Positions 8,011 to 15,329 are shown, counted from the first letter of the stretch. The stretch: 32,432 nucleotides of DNA from QQUJ01 sp050287605 (GCA_050287605.1 JBNKCG010000084.1:1-32432), one strand, 5' to 3'. The notes: generated by a model from the letters alone, not told the origin. Program-made: numbers and translations.

Positions 8011-8754
8011 CTAGACCCTCCTCTGTTGGCGACGGTGGGTCTCGATACGGATATAGATGCCTTGGTGAGCTGCGTCACGCTCGTCCGTATGATCCGCGTC
8101 GATGTAGAAAACCATGGGTTCGGTGCCCATTTCGGGGCGTAGTACCGTGGTCGCGTGGGTCGCGATGATTTTGGCCACCTCGCTCGCGGGATCGTTGAGG
8201 TCGCCGAAGATACGCGCCCGGCCTTGGCACGTGTTCACGCATGAGGGCACCGTTCCGTTCTGCACCCGATGCAGGCAGAAATCGCATTTGTCCGCCGTTC
8301 CGGTGTCGGGATTGATGAAGCGCATCCCGTAGGGGCAGGCCTGCAGGCAGTATTTGCAACCGATACAGACGTTGCTGTCGACGACTACGATGCCGTCTTC
8401 CTCGCGCTTGTAAGTGGCGCCGGTGGGGCAAACTTTGACGCACTGCGGTTTTTCGCACTGGTTGCAAAGTCGCGGCAGGAAGCTGCGCCGTACGTTGGGG
8501 AACTCACCCTTTTCGATGTACTCGACCCAGTTGCGGGTTTCGCCCAGCGGGACTTCGTTCTCGGTTTTACAGGCGACGCTGCAGGCCTGGCAGCCGATGC
8601 AGCGACGCGTGTCGATCACCATGGCGTAGCGTTTCGGCTTTGCGGTGGACAAGGCAACGCTTGGCGTCGTTGCCGCGGCGGCCGCTAGCGCCGATCCGTT
8701 CGCCACTTTCCTGAGGAAGTCTCGGCGAGAGACCTGAATTTTGGATTCACTCAT
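8011..8754 (-). CDS. Four-cluster [4Fe-4S] electron-transfer subunit with Tat signal
   Basis: A 247-aa protein with sixteen cysteines in four ferredoxin-type groups: CIGCQACSVAC, CNQCEKPQCVKVC, CIGCKYCLQAC and the C-terminal set CDFCLHRV plus SCVNTC. This is the DmsB/PsrB/NrfC pattern for four [4Fe-4S] clusters wiring the molybdenum site to the membrane anchor. It carries its own Tat signal (VSRRDFLRKVANG, then an Ala-rich core). The start ATG at 8754 is preceded by GGGAGG at 8 bp spacing; in-frame codons running up to 9003 are rejected. It is the first gene of the minus-strand operon, about 88 nt downstream of the predicted sigma-54 transcription start. Confidence 0.95.
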   Translation of the reverse strand: MSESKIQVSRRDFLRKVANGSALAAAAATTPSVALSTAKPKRYAMVIDTRRCIGCQACSVACKTENEVPLGETRNWVEYIEKGEFPNVRRSFLPRLCNQCEKPQCVKVCPTGATYKREEDGIVVVDSNVCIGCKYCLQACPYGMRFINPDTGTADKCDFCLHRVQNGTVPSCVNTCQGRARIFGDLNDPASEVAKIIATHATTVLRPEMGTEPMVFYIDADHTDERDAAHQGIYIRIETHRRQQRRV

Positions 8755-8852
8755 GGGCTTTGCCTCCCAAGTGACTTTTCGAGTTAAAGGTGTAAAGTGT
8801 TGCGCTATGCAAGCGCGGCGGCGTGTTTGCCAATCCGTTCTGATGCTCCCTC

Positions 8853-8869
8853 TGCATCGAGTGTGCCAA
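8853..8869 (-). promoter_or_regulatory. Sigma-54 (-24/-12) promoter of the molybdoenzyme operon
   Basis: On the minus strand the sequence is TTGGCACACTCGATGCA. It matches the TTGGCACG-N4-TTGCA consensus with the invariant GG and GC exactly 10 nt apart; the mismatches are the last base of the -24 block and the first T of TTGC. Transcription would start near 8842, giving a leader of about 88 nt before the Fe-S gene. The neighbouring sigma-54-dependent regulators and upstream palindromes support the call. Confidence 0.82.
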
Positions 8870-8953
8870 GCGTGTGAGATCGTTCTAACCAGCTGATTGG
8901 GTGGGGAATAAGCGGGAGGCGCGCAGCAGTGAAGGGTTGCCGGAACGGCGGAT

Positions 8954-8973
8954 CGGTTACGGCAAGGTAACCG
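8954..8973. promoter_or_regulatory. Palindromic enhancer site 1 (GGTTAC-N6-GTAACC)
   Basis: A perfect 7-bp inverted repeat, CGGTTAC and GTAACCG, separated by six bases. Its centre (8963.5) lies about 121 bp upstream of the predicted sigma-54 start, the normal distance for an NtrC-type activator dimer. Most symmetric of the three copies. Confidence 0.72.
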
Positions 8974-8994
8974 CGCCACGCGATGCCGGATTCT

Positions 8995-9012
8995 GGTTAC
9001 CAAAAGGTAACA
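8995..9012. promoter_or_regulatory. Palindromic enhancer site 2 (GGTTAC-N6-GTAACA)
   Basis: The same architecture as site 1: GGTTAC, six bases, GTAAC, with one outer mismatch. Its centre is 40 bp from that of site 1, close to four helical turns, so two dimers would sit on roughly the same DNA face. Confidence 0.72.
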
Positions 9013-9029
9013 GCGGGGAGGGCCGAGCC

Positions 9030-9938
9030 ATGAACGAGTTACTAAATCGTAACCGACGCAGGTTTCTCCGTACCGCCACCCTGCTATCCGCCGGCATTCT
9101 GGGGTTCGGGGGTTGGCTGCCCGGGGCTGGACGCCGCGCTTGGGCCGGGTCGGAGGCGGTTCGCTTCGGCATGACGCCGGCGTTCCTTCACGATCAACAC
9201 CCGCTGTTGGAGGATTGGCGTTTCTACATGACGCGCCACCTGGGAACCCGGGTCGAGTTCATTCAGCGTGACAGCTACCGTGAGACCATGGATCTGCTGC
9301 GTCTCAACCAGCTGGATTTTGCGTGGATCTGTGATTACCCCTACCTCTATTTGCGCCACCTGGTGCGGTTGTTGGTGGTGCCGTTGTATCGCGGCAAACC
9401 CGTCTACTACTCGTATTTGATCGTCAACGCCGGGGACGGCGACACCGAGAGCATTGCCGATTTGCGCGGCAAACTGTTTGCCTTTTCCGATCCCTACTCG
9501 AACTCGGGTTATCTGGTTCCCCGCTACCAGATCCACCTGCTTGGCGAGGAACCGGGGAGATTCTTCCGCAAGAGCTTTTTCACCTGGTCGCATCGCAAGG
9601 TCGTGGAAGCGGTCGCGACGGGGTTGGCGCACGGCGGTGCGGTGGACAGTTTCGTCTGGGATACGCTAGAGATGCTGGAGCCGGCACTGACTGCGCGTAC
9701 GCGCATCGTCTGGCGTTCTCCCGGCTACGGCTTTCCACCCATTGTGGCGCATCTCAAGAGCGTCGATGAACGCGACGCCATGGAAGTGCAGCGGATGCTG
9801 CTAGCCATGTCCGACGATTTCGAGGGCAGGAAGCTGTTGAAGCGACTGAATCTGGACGGCTTCAGCGTCGAACAGCCGAGCCTGTACGACGGAGTGGCGG
9901 AGATGATGCGGGTCTTCGGCGAGTACAATCCGGCGTGA
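9030..9938 (+). CDS. PhnD/AioX-like periplasmic substrate-binding sensor protein, Tat-exported
   Basis: A 302-aa protein with a twin-arginine signal (NRNRRRFLRTATLL) and a likely cleavage after AWA near residue 39. The mature part looks like the phosphate/phosphonate-binding (PhnD) superfamily: VRFGMTPAF opening strand, DSYRETMDLLRLNQLDFAWICDYPYLY, and a second-lobe block LRGKLFAFSDPYSNSGYLVP typical of the fold. In AioX and ArxX systems such proteins bind the inducer and signal to a kinase rather than an ABC transporter; there is no transporter gene here. Cys101 is the only cysteine in the protein. The start ATG at 9030 has GGGGAGG about 8 bp upstream; the upstream in-frame extension to 8901 is rejected. 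The stop overlaps the kinase start (GTGA), so sensor and kinase are coupled. The ligand is unknown. Confidence 0.9.
   Translation: MNELLNRNRRRFLRTATLLSAGILGFGGWLPGAGRRAWAGSEAVRFGMTPAFLHDQHPLLEDWRFYMTRHLGTRVEFIQRDSYRETMDLLRLNQLDFAWICDYPYLYLRHLVRLLVVPLYRGKPVYYSYLIVNAGDGDTESIADLRGKLFAFSDPYSNSGYLVPRYQIHLLGEEPGRFFRKSFFTWSHRKVVEAVATGLAHGGAVDSFVWDTLEMLEPALTARTRIVWRSPGYGFPPIVAHLKSVDERDAMEVQRMLLAMSDDFEGRKLLKRLNLDGFSVEQPSLYDGVAEMMRVFGEYNPA
9037..9054. promoter_or_regulatory. Palindromic enhancer site 3, inside the sensor gene (AGTTAC-N6-GTAACC)
   Basis: A third copy: GTTAC, six bases, GTAACC, with one outer mismatch. Its centre is 42 bp from that of site 2 and it lies over codons 3-9 of the sensor gene. 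The regular spacing with the other two argues against chance, although this copy is also coding sequence. Confidence 0.6.
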
Positions 9939-11401
9939 TTCGACGGTTTTTCGATCTCAGCTTTCAGCACAAAATCCCGCTTTGGGGCGCGATGCTCATT
10001 ATCGTTTCCGCGCTAGCGGTGTCGGGCGCGCAGATGTATCGCGCGTACCAGGATCTCAAATCCGCGCTGATCACCAGCGCGGACAGTCTGGCATCGACCC
10101 TGGCGCAAACGCTGATTCCTGCAGTGCTGCACGACGACGTTTGGCGTGGTTTCGAGATCGTGCGTGCCCCCTTCAGAAGCGTGGGTACGGAGAATCCCGT
10201 GCGCCCCGAGATGGCCATTGTCGTCAATATGGACATGAACGTCTTTGTTTCGAGTGACCCCGGGCGTCTTCCCATGTTGACCAATCTGGCAGAGGTCGGG
10301 CCGGAGTTCGCGGCGCTTACGGATGCGATCGCACCCCGTCGGATCGACCCCGTGATCGTGCTCGAGCCGGGCGAGACGACACACCTCTTCGTTGCAACTC
10401 CCATCGTTGATGGCGGTGCCCGCCTCGGCACGCTGGTGCTGGTGTACTCGCGCGCAGCACTGCACGCAATGTTCGTACGCAGTGCCTGGGGTGGGGCCTT
10501 GTTCGGTTTGGTGATACTCGCGGTGTTGTTGCCCATCAACTGGTATTGGGGACAGCACATGGCGATACCCCTGCTGCGTTTGACGCAACGCATGGAGGGG
10601 ATTCAGCATCATCTTCCGGAACATCTGGAACCGGAGCTGTACGACTACCGTGATGAACTGGGCCGTCTGTTCCAAGCCTACAACCAAATGGTGAAATCGT
10701 TGCGCGAGAAGGCGTTGCTGGAGCGCGGCATCGTCAGCGCCGAGCGTCTGGCGGCGGTGGGTCGCCTCACCGCCGGTATTGCACATGAAATCAATAATCC
10801 GTTGGCGGGTATGTTGACCGCCATCGACACGCTCAAACAGCGGGGCGATATCGATGAGCGTACCCAGCGCACCCTGGGGCTGGTGGAACGCGGGCTGTTG
10901 CAAGTGCGCAATACCGTGGCGGCGTTGTTGGTCGAGGCGCGGCAGGAGAAGCGTGACTTGCAGCGCCAGGACGTCGAGGACGTCAATACCCTGCTGCAAC
11001 CGGTCGCCGCCAAGCACCGTGTTCGGCTGGAGCTGGTTATCGATTTGCCGGGCGTGCTTCCGATCCCGGCGGGACCCGTGCGCCAGGTGCTTATCAATCT
11101 GCTCAACAACGCGCTTCAGGCGGCTGGCGATGACGGTTGGGTGCGGGGTGAAGTGAGGGTCAGCGGCGATGTGCTGCGGATGGAGGTGGCCAACGACGGC
11201 GAGCCCATTCCACCCGAGCGGCTGGAACACCTCTTTGAACCCTTCGTCTCCTATCGCGAAGGCGGTCACGGATTGGGGTTGTGGGTGACCTACCAGCTGG
11301 TCAATCAGATGCAGGGGCGCATCGAGGTGATGTGCGAGGAGCGGACCGTTCGCTTCATCGTGTCTCTGCCTATCGATGATACGGAGGCCGAGGCGGCGTG
11401 A
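9935..11401 (+). CDS. Sensor histidine kinase 2 (membrane, sensor-protein-coupled)
   Basis: A 488-aa kinase. Membrane helix 1 is about residues 17-34, a periplasmic domain of about 150 residues follows, membrane helix 2 is about 186-205 (ALFGLVILAVLLPINW), then HAMP, HisKA with His284 (GIAHEINNPLAG) and a HATPase with N-box LINLLNNALQAA, G1 NDGEPIP and G2 GHGLGLW. It starts at GTG 9935, overlapping the sensor-protein stop by 4 bp, and ends at 11401 overlapping the regulator start by 4 bp (GTGA), a fully coupled three-gene unit. By analogy with AioS/ArxS the periplasmic domain probably contacts the PhnD-like protein. It is a paralogue of the truncated kinase at the left edge. Confidence 0.95.
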   Translation: MIRRFFDLSFQHKIPLWGAMLIIVSALAVSGAQMYRAYQDLKSALITSADSLASTLAQTLIPAVLHDDVWRGFEIVRAPFRSVGTENPVRPEMAIVVNMDMNVFVSSDPGRLPMLTNLAEVGPEFAALTDAIAPRRIDPVIVLEPGETTHLFVATPIVDGGARLGTLVLVYSRAALHAMFVRSAWGGALFGLVILAVLLPINWYWGQHMAIPLLRLTQRMEGIQHHLPEHLEPELYDYRDELGRLFQAYNQMVKSLREKALLERGIVSAERLAAVGRLTAGIAHEINNPLAGMLTAIDTLKQRGDIDERTQRTLGLVERGLLQVRNTVAALLVEARQEKRDLQRQDVEDVNTLLQPVAAKHRVRLELVIDLPGVLPIPAGPVRQVLINLLNNALQAAGDDGWVRGEVRVSGDVLRMEVANDGEPIPPERLEHLFEPFVSYREGGHGLGLWVTYQLVNQMQGRIEVMCEERTVRFIVSLPIDDTEAEAA

Positions 11402-12729
11402 ACTATCGCATCTGCCTGATCGAAGACGACGAGATACTGGGCGAAGCGCTGGTTGAGCGCTTCGCTGTCGACGGTTTCACCTGCGATTGGCACCGCGAGG
11501 GCGCCAGCGCGCTGCGCGCGCTGCGGCGACCCAACTGCCACGTGGTGGTGAGCGATATCCACTTGCCGGACATCACGGGCGAGATGCTCTACCGACGCTT
11601 GCTGGAGAGCGGTACTCCGCCACCCTTTCTGTTCATAACCGGCTATGGTGCCGTCGATCAAGCGGTACGCCTGCTCAAGCTGGGCGCTGAGGACTACCTT
11701 ACCAAGCCGTTCGAGGTGGGCACGCTGCTGGACAAGGTACGCGAGCTCTGCGAGCGGTTGGCACCCAGCGACACTGACGGGTGCATTCCCTTGGGGGGAT
11801 CACCGGGGATGAGAGCCATCGAGGAGACGTTGCCGCGCATCGCGGCCAGCGAATCCACGGTACTGGTGACCGGTGAATCGGGTGTCGGCAAGGAGTACGT
11901 GGCGCGGGCGCTGCACCACTTAGGTGACCCGGAGGGGCGCAAGCCCTTCGTCGCCGTCAACTGCGGAGCCATTCCCGAATCGCTGATGGAGGCCGAGCTG
12001 TTCGGTTATGTGAAGGGTGCCTTCACCGGCGCTACGCACGACCGGCGCGGTTACTTCGAGCAGGCCCACGGCGGCACCTTGTTTCTCGATGAGATCGGCG
12101 ACATGCCGCTTACCATGCAGGTGAAGCTGCTGCGCGCGATACAGGAGCACCAGATCACCCGCCTTGGCAGCGAGCGGATCACGCCCGTCGATATGCGCCT
12201 CATCTGCGCCACCCATCGGGATTTGACGGCGATGATCGAGGAGGGCGGTTTTCGCGAGGATCTTTACTATCGCATCAACGTGGTGACGATCCCTATCCCC
12301 CCGCTGCGTGAACGCCCCGAGGACATTCTGTGGCACGCACGCCTGTTTCTCGAGGACTTGGCCGGGCACAACGGGAACCGCTTGTGCACGCTGCACCCGA
12401 AAGCCGAGGAGGCGCTGAGCGCCTATCCCTGGCCGGGTAACATCCGCGAGCTACGCAACTGCCTGGAGCGCGCCTGCGTCTTCAGTCAGTCCGCGATGCT
12501 GACGCCCGAGAATCTTTTCGGCGACACGTGGCGGCGCGTTCTTGCGGGCGCCGGCGGGCAGCACGAGGAGAGTCTCGCCGACTACGTCAGGCAGTGCGAG
12601 CGCGACTATATCCGTCGGGTGCTGAACGACAACGATGGACGGATCGCCGACACCGCCGGGGCTTTGGGTATCAGCCGCAAGACCTTGTGGGAAAAGATGC
12701 GCAAGCTCGGATTGAGCGACGAGGCGTGA
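11398..12729 (+). CDS. Sigma-54-dependent response regulator 2 (NtrC family)
   Basis: A 443-aa enhancer-binding protein. The receiver has phospho-acceptor Asp53 (VVSDIHLPD) and a KPF lysine near 103. The AAA+ domain has GESGVGKE at 159-166, GAFTGA at 207-212 and Walker B GTLFLDEIGD at 226-235. The C-terminal Fis-type helix-turn-helix ends SRKTLWEKMRKLGL. It starts at GTG 11398, overlapping the kinase stop. With the kinase and sensor it forms an AioXSR/ArxXSR-like module. It is the best candidate to bind the three palindromes at 8954-9054 and activate the sigma-54 promoter of the divergent molybdoenzyme operon. It converges on the GNAT gene with only 6 bp between stops. Confidence 0.95.
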   Translation: MNYRICLIEDDEILGEALVERFAVDGFTCDWHREGASALRALRRPNCHVVVSDIHLPDITGEMLYRRLLESGTPPPFLFITGYGAVDQAVRLLKLGAEDYLTKPFEVGTLLDKVRELCERLAPSDTDGCIPLGGSPGMRAIEETLPRIAASESTVLVTGESGVGKEYVARALHHLGDPEGRKPFVAVNCGAIPESLMEAELFGYVKGAFTGATHDRRGYFEQAHGGTLFLDEIGDMPLTMQVKLLRAIQEHQITRLGSERITPVDMRLICATHRDLTAMIEEGGFREDLYYRINVVTIPIPPLRERPEDILWHARLFLEDLAGHNGNRLCTLHPKAEEALSAYPWPGNIRELRNCLERACVFSQSAMLTPENLFGDTWRRVLAGAGGQHEESLADYVRQCERDYIRRVLNDNDGRIADTAGALGISRKTLWEKMRKLGLSDEA

Positions 12730-12735
12730 GTCTTC

Positions 12736-13185
12736 TCAGAGCGTGCATCGCATCATCAGGTGATCGATGCCCGCCTCTTCGAAGATGACGCCTTCGGCGC
12801 GGAATCCGAAACGTTCGTAGAAGGTAATGGCGCTGATCTGAGCGGCGAGTACCACTTCCTTGAGACCCTGTTCGCGGGCGCTCTCCAATATCCGCTGCAG
12901 CAGGCCCGAGCCGATACCGTGACGGCGGTAGTCGGGCAGAACGGCCATGCGCCCGATGCGGCCCTGCGCCGTGAGGCGTGCGGTGCCGACCGGAGTCTCT
13001 TGCCAATAGGCGAGCAGGTGCAGGCACTGGGGGTCGAGCGCGTCGTGCTCCAGGGCTTCGGGTACGCCTTGTTCGAGTACAAACACCTGATGGCGAATCG
13101 TGTGCAGAAGATCGTGCGCGGCGGCGAAGTCGACGACCTCGATCTTCAGTTCGCTGATATCCAGTTCCGTGGATTTAATGTCCAT
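12736..13185 (-). CDS. GNAT-family N-acetyltransferase
   Basis: A 149-aa single-domain GNAT protein, near the usual length. The acetyl-CoA pyrophosphate loop is seen in MAVLPDYRRHGIGSGLLQ (R-R-H-G-I-G), preceded by strand GTARLT and followed by ITFYERFGFRAEG, the usual C-terminal Tyr and Phe-Gly-Phe region. The N-terminal IRHQVFVLEQGVPEALEHDALD resembles the YjcF/ElaA-type group. The acceptor substrate is unknown. The ATG at 13185 lacks an obvious ribosome-binding site, so a slightly later start is possible. It does not appear linked to the respiratory genes beyond adjacency. Confidence 0.9.
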   Translation of the reverse strand: MDIKSTELDISELKIEVVDFAAAHDLLHTIRHQVFVLEQGVPEALEHDALDPQCLHLLAYWQETPVGTARLTAQGRIGRMAVLPDYRRHGIGSGLLQRILESAREQGLKEVVLAAQISAITFYERFGFRAEGVIFEEAGIDHLMMRCTL

Positions 13186-13466
13186 AGCGATAAGGGCGTA
13201 TGCCGATTCCCAGTCGGTGAGTGTTGGCGGTTGCAGGTCGTCCGCGACGGTGCACCACCGCCGACATGAAGTATAGCCCTGGTTACGGACGAGCGGGTCG
13301 GTAATGGGTCACGAAGCGCAGCGATCTGGCCTCTGGCGAGGCCGGTGCGCCGGTCTCTGTCGGCGTCCAGCAACGCCGGGGGGGCTCAAACCCGGTAGAT
13401 GATGGGGAATTCGGCTCGAACGATCTCCCCTTGGGTCAAAGCTTGGAGCGATGCTCCGGATGCGGG
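13186..13466. other. Intergenic stretch without a recognised gene
   Basis: About 280 bp between the GNAT start and the end of the DUF6958-like gene. No convincing ORF, RNA gene, strong promoter or terminator was found. It presumably contains the GNAT promoter and the 3' end of the upstream minus-strand cluster. Confidence 0.5.
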
Positions 13467-13763
13467 CTAGCATCGCACCAGTCGTTGGGGTTTCGCCGTG
13501 GGCAGTCGGGCGATTTCGCCTTTGACCTCCAGATCGAGCTTGACCGTGGTGGTGTACCAGCCGAGTGATCCCAGCCGGGCCAGTTCGTCGGGGCTGAGAT
13601 GAGGCTTCACCCGTTGGGCCAACTCCCGGAACGGTACGCCGTCGTGGTGCCCGTCCAGTGCGGCGAGAATCGCGCGGCGGACCGCTTCGTATTTCCAGCG
13701 CTCGATGCGCGTCGGTTTCTTGCCCGGCGTGGGCGTTTCGCAGATGGCTTTTTCGCGATTCAT
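13467..13763 (-). CDS. Small DUF6958-like protein
   Basis: A 98-aa cytoplasmic protein. An ATG at 13763 gives a compact protein beginning MNREKAICETPTPGKKPTRI. Further blocks are RWKYEAVRRAILAAL, VPFRELAQRVKPHL and GWYTTTVKLDLEVKGEIARL. The pattern of a short 'TPGK' N-terminus, a helical pair like a degenerate winged helix and a W-x-T-x-K-LDLE-KG block resembles the DUF6958 family as I remember it; function is unknown. The longer frame to 13889 overlaps the hydrolase gene and is unlikely. It is the last gene of the minus-strand cluster, 46 bp after the lipoprotein hydrolase. Confidence 0.72.
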   Translation of the reverse strand: MNREKAICETPTPGKKPTRIERWKYEAVRRAILAALDGHHDGVPFRELAQRVKPHLSPDELARLGSLGWYTTTVKLDLEVKGEIARLPTAKPQRLVRC

Positions 13764-13809
13764 GCGTGGTGTCCCGTTGACTTCGGCGTCTGCCGTTTTC
13801 GTCGCGTTG

Positions 13810-14859
13810 TCACTGCTCTTCGGCGGTGAGCATGTAGATCCAGGCCTGGGCGTTGAGCGGTAGGCTGAGATTGTCGAGCGGTTGCGCACTGTCCAGGGCG
13901 GTCATGTTGTGTGCCTCCTTCTGGTTATTGGCAGGATAGGCGATGGAGAGCGTGTGCGTGCAGTCGTAGGGCGGATCTGCGCGACCGGCGTCCACGACGC
14001 CGCCGTAGGCATTCAGGCCGATGGCGGCGAAGACATCGCCGTTCCACTGGGCGGTCCGCTCCTGTGTGTGTTCCAGAGCGTAGATGCGGTGGGTGGGCGT
14101 GGCGCGCGGCAGCAGACTCCACGGCGTAATGCTCAACGTCCCTGCCGACTCGTCGCCGTAGAGATCGCCGATGTGGGAGAAGTGAACCGCACGTGCCAGG
14201 GTGTGCGTGAGACTGACGAAGGCTGTCTGGGTGGCGCCCTGGGAGTGTCCGGAGAGGGCGATTCTAGACCACACGGGCGTCGCGCCGGCGTAGTAGGCGT
14301 TCCACCCCTCATCGGGTTGCCGGGCGTCGAGCCAGGCGAGCAGTTTCACGAGCCGGTTGTTGACGGCGTCGGCGGGGCCAACGTCGATCTCGTCACTCCA
14401 GTCGACACCATCCTGATTCTCCTGGCGTGCCCGATAGGAACAGTCCGGATCGTCACTCACGGCCGCGCAGCGGGCGAAGATGGTGATGTCGTTGACGTAG
14501 CTCAGACCGATGCTACGGTAGCCGGCGAACGCGGCGGCGCGCAGGATCTGCTGGTAGGCGTCGGGCGAGGTGCCGGTTCCGGGTAGAAACACGAACAGTT
14601 GGTCGCGCGGCTGCGGCAGGTGCCGGGGAATGTAGACCAGATGACGTTGGTCGGTGAGTTGCGTGATGTCCGGATCGGTGGCCAGCGGATCGACGCTGAG
14701 TCGTTCGAAAGCGAACGGGGCGACGACAGCTCTGGAGGCGGTGCAAGTCGCCGCGTCCGGGTTGCCGCTACCGCCGCCGCATCCGGATGTCAGAACCAGC
14801 ACGGCGATGGCCATGGCCATCGGCCACCGGTGGGCGCGTAGCGGGTGTCGTAGGGGCAT
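13810..14859 (-). CDS. Lipoprotein alpha/beta-hydrolase (esterase-like)
   Basis: A 349-aa predicted lipoprotein: a signal peptide with hydrophobic core MAMAIAVLVLTSG followed by Cys27 in a LTSGC lipobox and a flexible Gly/Ser stretch. The body has an alpha/beta-hydrolase appearance: FVFLPGTGTSPDAYQ as an oxyanion-hole strand-loop, then ALSGHSQGATQTAF containing the nucleophile-elbow motif G-H-S-Q-G. Four cysteines in the mature part may form disulfides. It is probably anchored in the outer membrane or periplasm; the substrate is unknown. The gene starts 3 bp after the preceding small secreted-protein gene, suggesting one transcript with it and with the GH5 glycosidase. Confidence 0.82.
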   Translation of the reverse strand: MPLRHPLRAHRWPMAMAIAVLVLTSGCGGGSGNPDAATCTASRAVVAPFAFERLSVDPLATDPDITQLTDQRHLVYIPRHLPQPRDQLFVFLPGTGTSPDAYQQILRAAAFAGYRSIGLSYVNDITIFARCAAVSDDPDCSYRARQENQDGVDWSDEIDVGPADAVNNRLVKLLAWLDARQPDEGWNAYYAGATPVWSRIALSGHSQGATQTAFVSLTHTLARAVHFSHIGDLYGDESAGTLSITPWSLLPRATPTHRIYALEHTQERTAQWNGDVFAAIGLNAYGGVVDAGRADPPYDCTHTLSIAYPANNQKEAHNMTALDSAQPLDNLSLPLNAQAWIYMLTAEEQ

Positions 14860-14862
14860 CGG

Positions 14863-15264
14863 TCAGCGGGCGTCCGTGGCGCGCAGGATGGCGCCGATCA
14901 ACTCACGGTAAGCGGGGCCTTGCCATCGCCCGGCGGTATCTCTGATCTGGCGGTAGATCTGGGAGCCACGCTCCGGTTCGGCGGGTTCGTTCCTTTCCGC
15001 GGTGTGCTCGTGGAGTGTGTTGAGCCATTGATGAAAGACGTCGCGTTCGGTATCGAGGATGGCCAGAAACCGCTCGGGGTGTTCCACGAAAGCTACCGAC
15101 AGCGCAAAACCTACGGCGTTGCGGACGGCCGGGCGTTCGCTCCAGGCGCGCACCAGTCCCCGGATGTAGACGTCGGTGGGCTCGTAAGCCGCGGCGTTGT
15201 GAACGAGGGTGAGCATGAAGATTGCGGCGAGCGGCAGCCGCAATCGGGACACGGCGTTTTTCAT
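14863..15264 (-). CDS. Small secreted protein of unknown function
   Basis: A 133-aa protein with a Sec signal peptide (MKNAVSRLRLPLAAIFMLTL, cleavage after about AAA at residue 26). The mature part is mainly helical and charged (DVYIRGLVRAWSERPAVRNAV, ERFLAILDTERDVFHQWLN), without cysteines or recognised motifs. The ATG at 15264 gives a clean signal peptide; the much longer in-frame extension to 16113 is antisense-like shadow across the GH5 gene. Sandwiched between the GH5 glycosidase and lipoprotein hydrolase genes in the same direction. I do not recognise the family. Confidence 0.75.
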   Translation of the reverse strand: MKNAVSRLRLPLAAIFMLTLVHNAAAYEPTDVYIRGLVRAWSERPAVRNAVGFALSVAFVEHPERFLAILDTERDVFHQWLNTLHEHTAERNEPAEPERGSQIYRQIRDTAGRWQGPAYRELIGAILRATDAR

Positions 15265-15329
15265 GGTGGGTTCCGGTCGTGTGAAGTCGATGACCGGATA
15301 TACGCGGCGGGTGCGGGAAACATCCCCGC

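Noticed and set aside
8900..8913. A plus-strand GG-N10-GC match that could be a sigma-54 promoter for the sensor gene
   Set aside because: Surrounding bases (TGGGTGG and TAAGC) match the consensus poorly, unlike the minus-strand site at 8853-8869.
13445..13457. Small hairpin GGAGC-GAT-GCTCC as a terminator of the minus-strand cluster
   Set aside because: Five base pairs, a 3-nt loop and no real T-tract on either strand; too weak to call.
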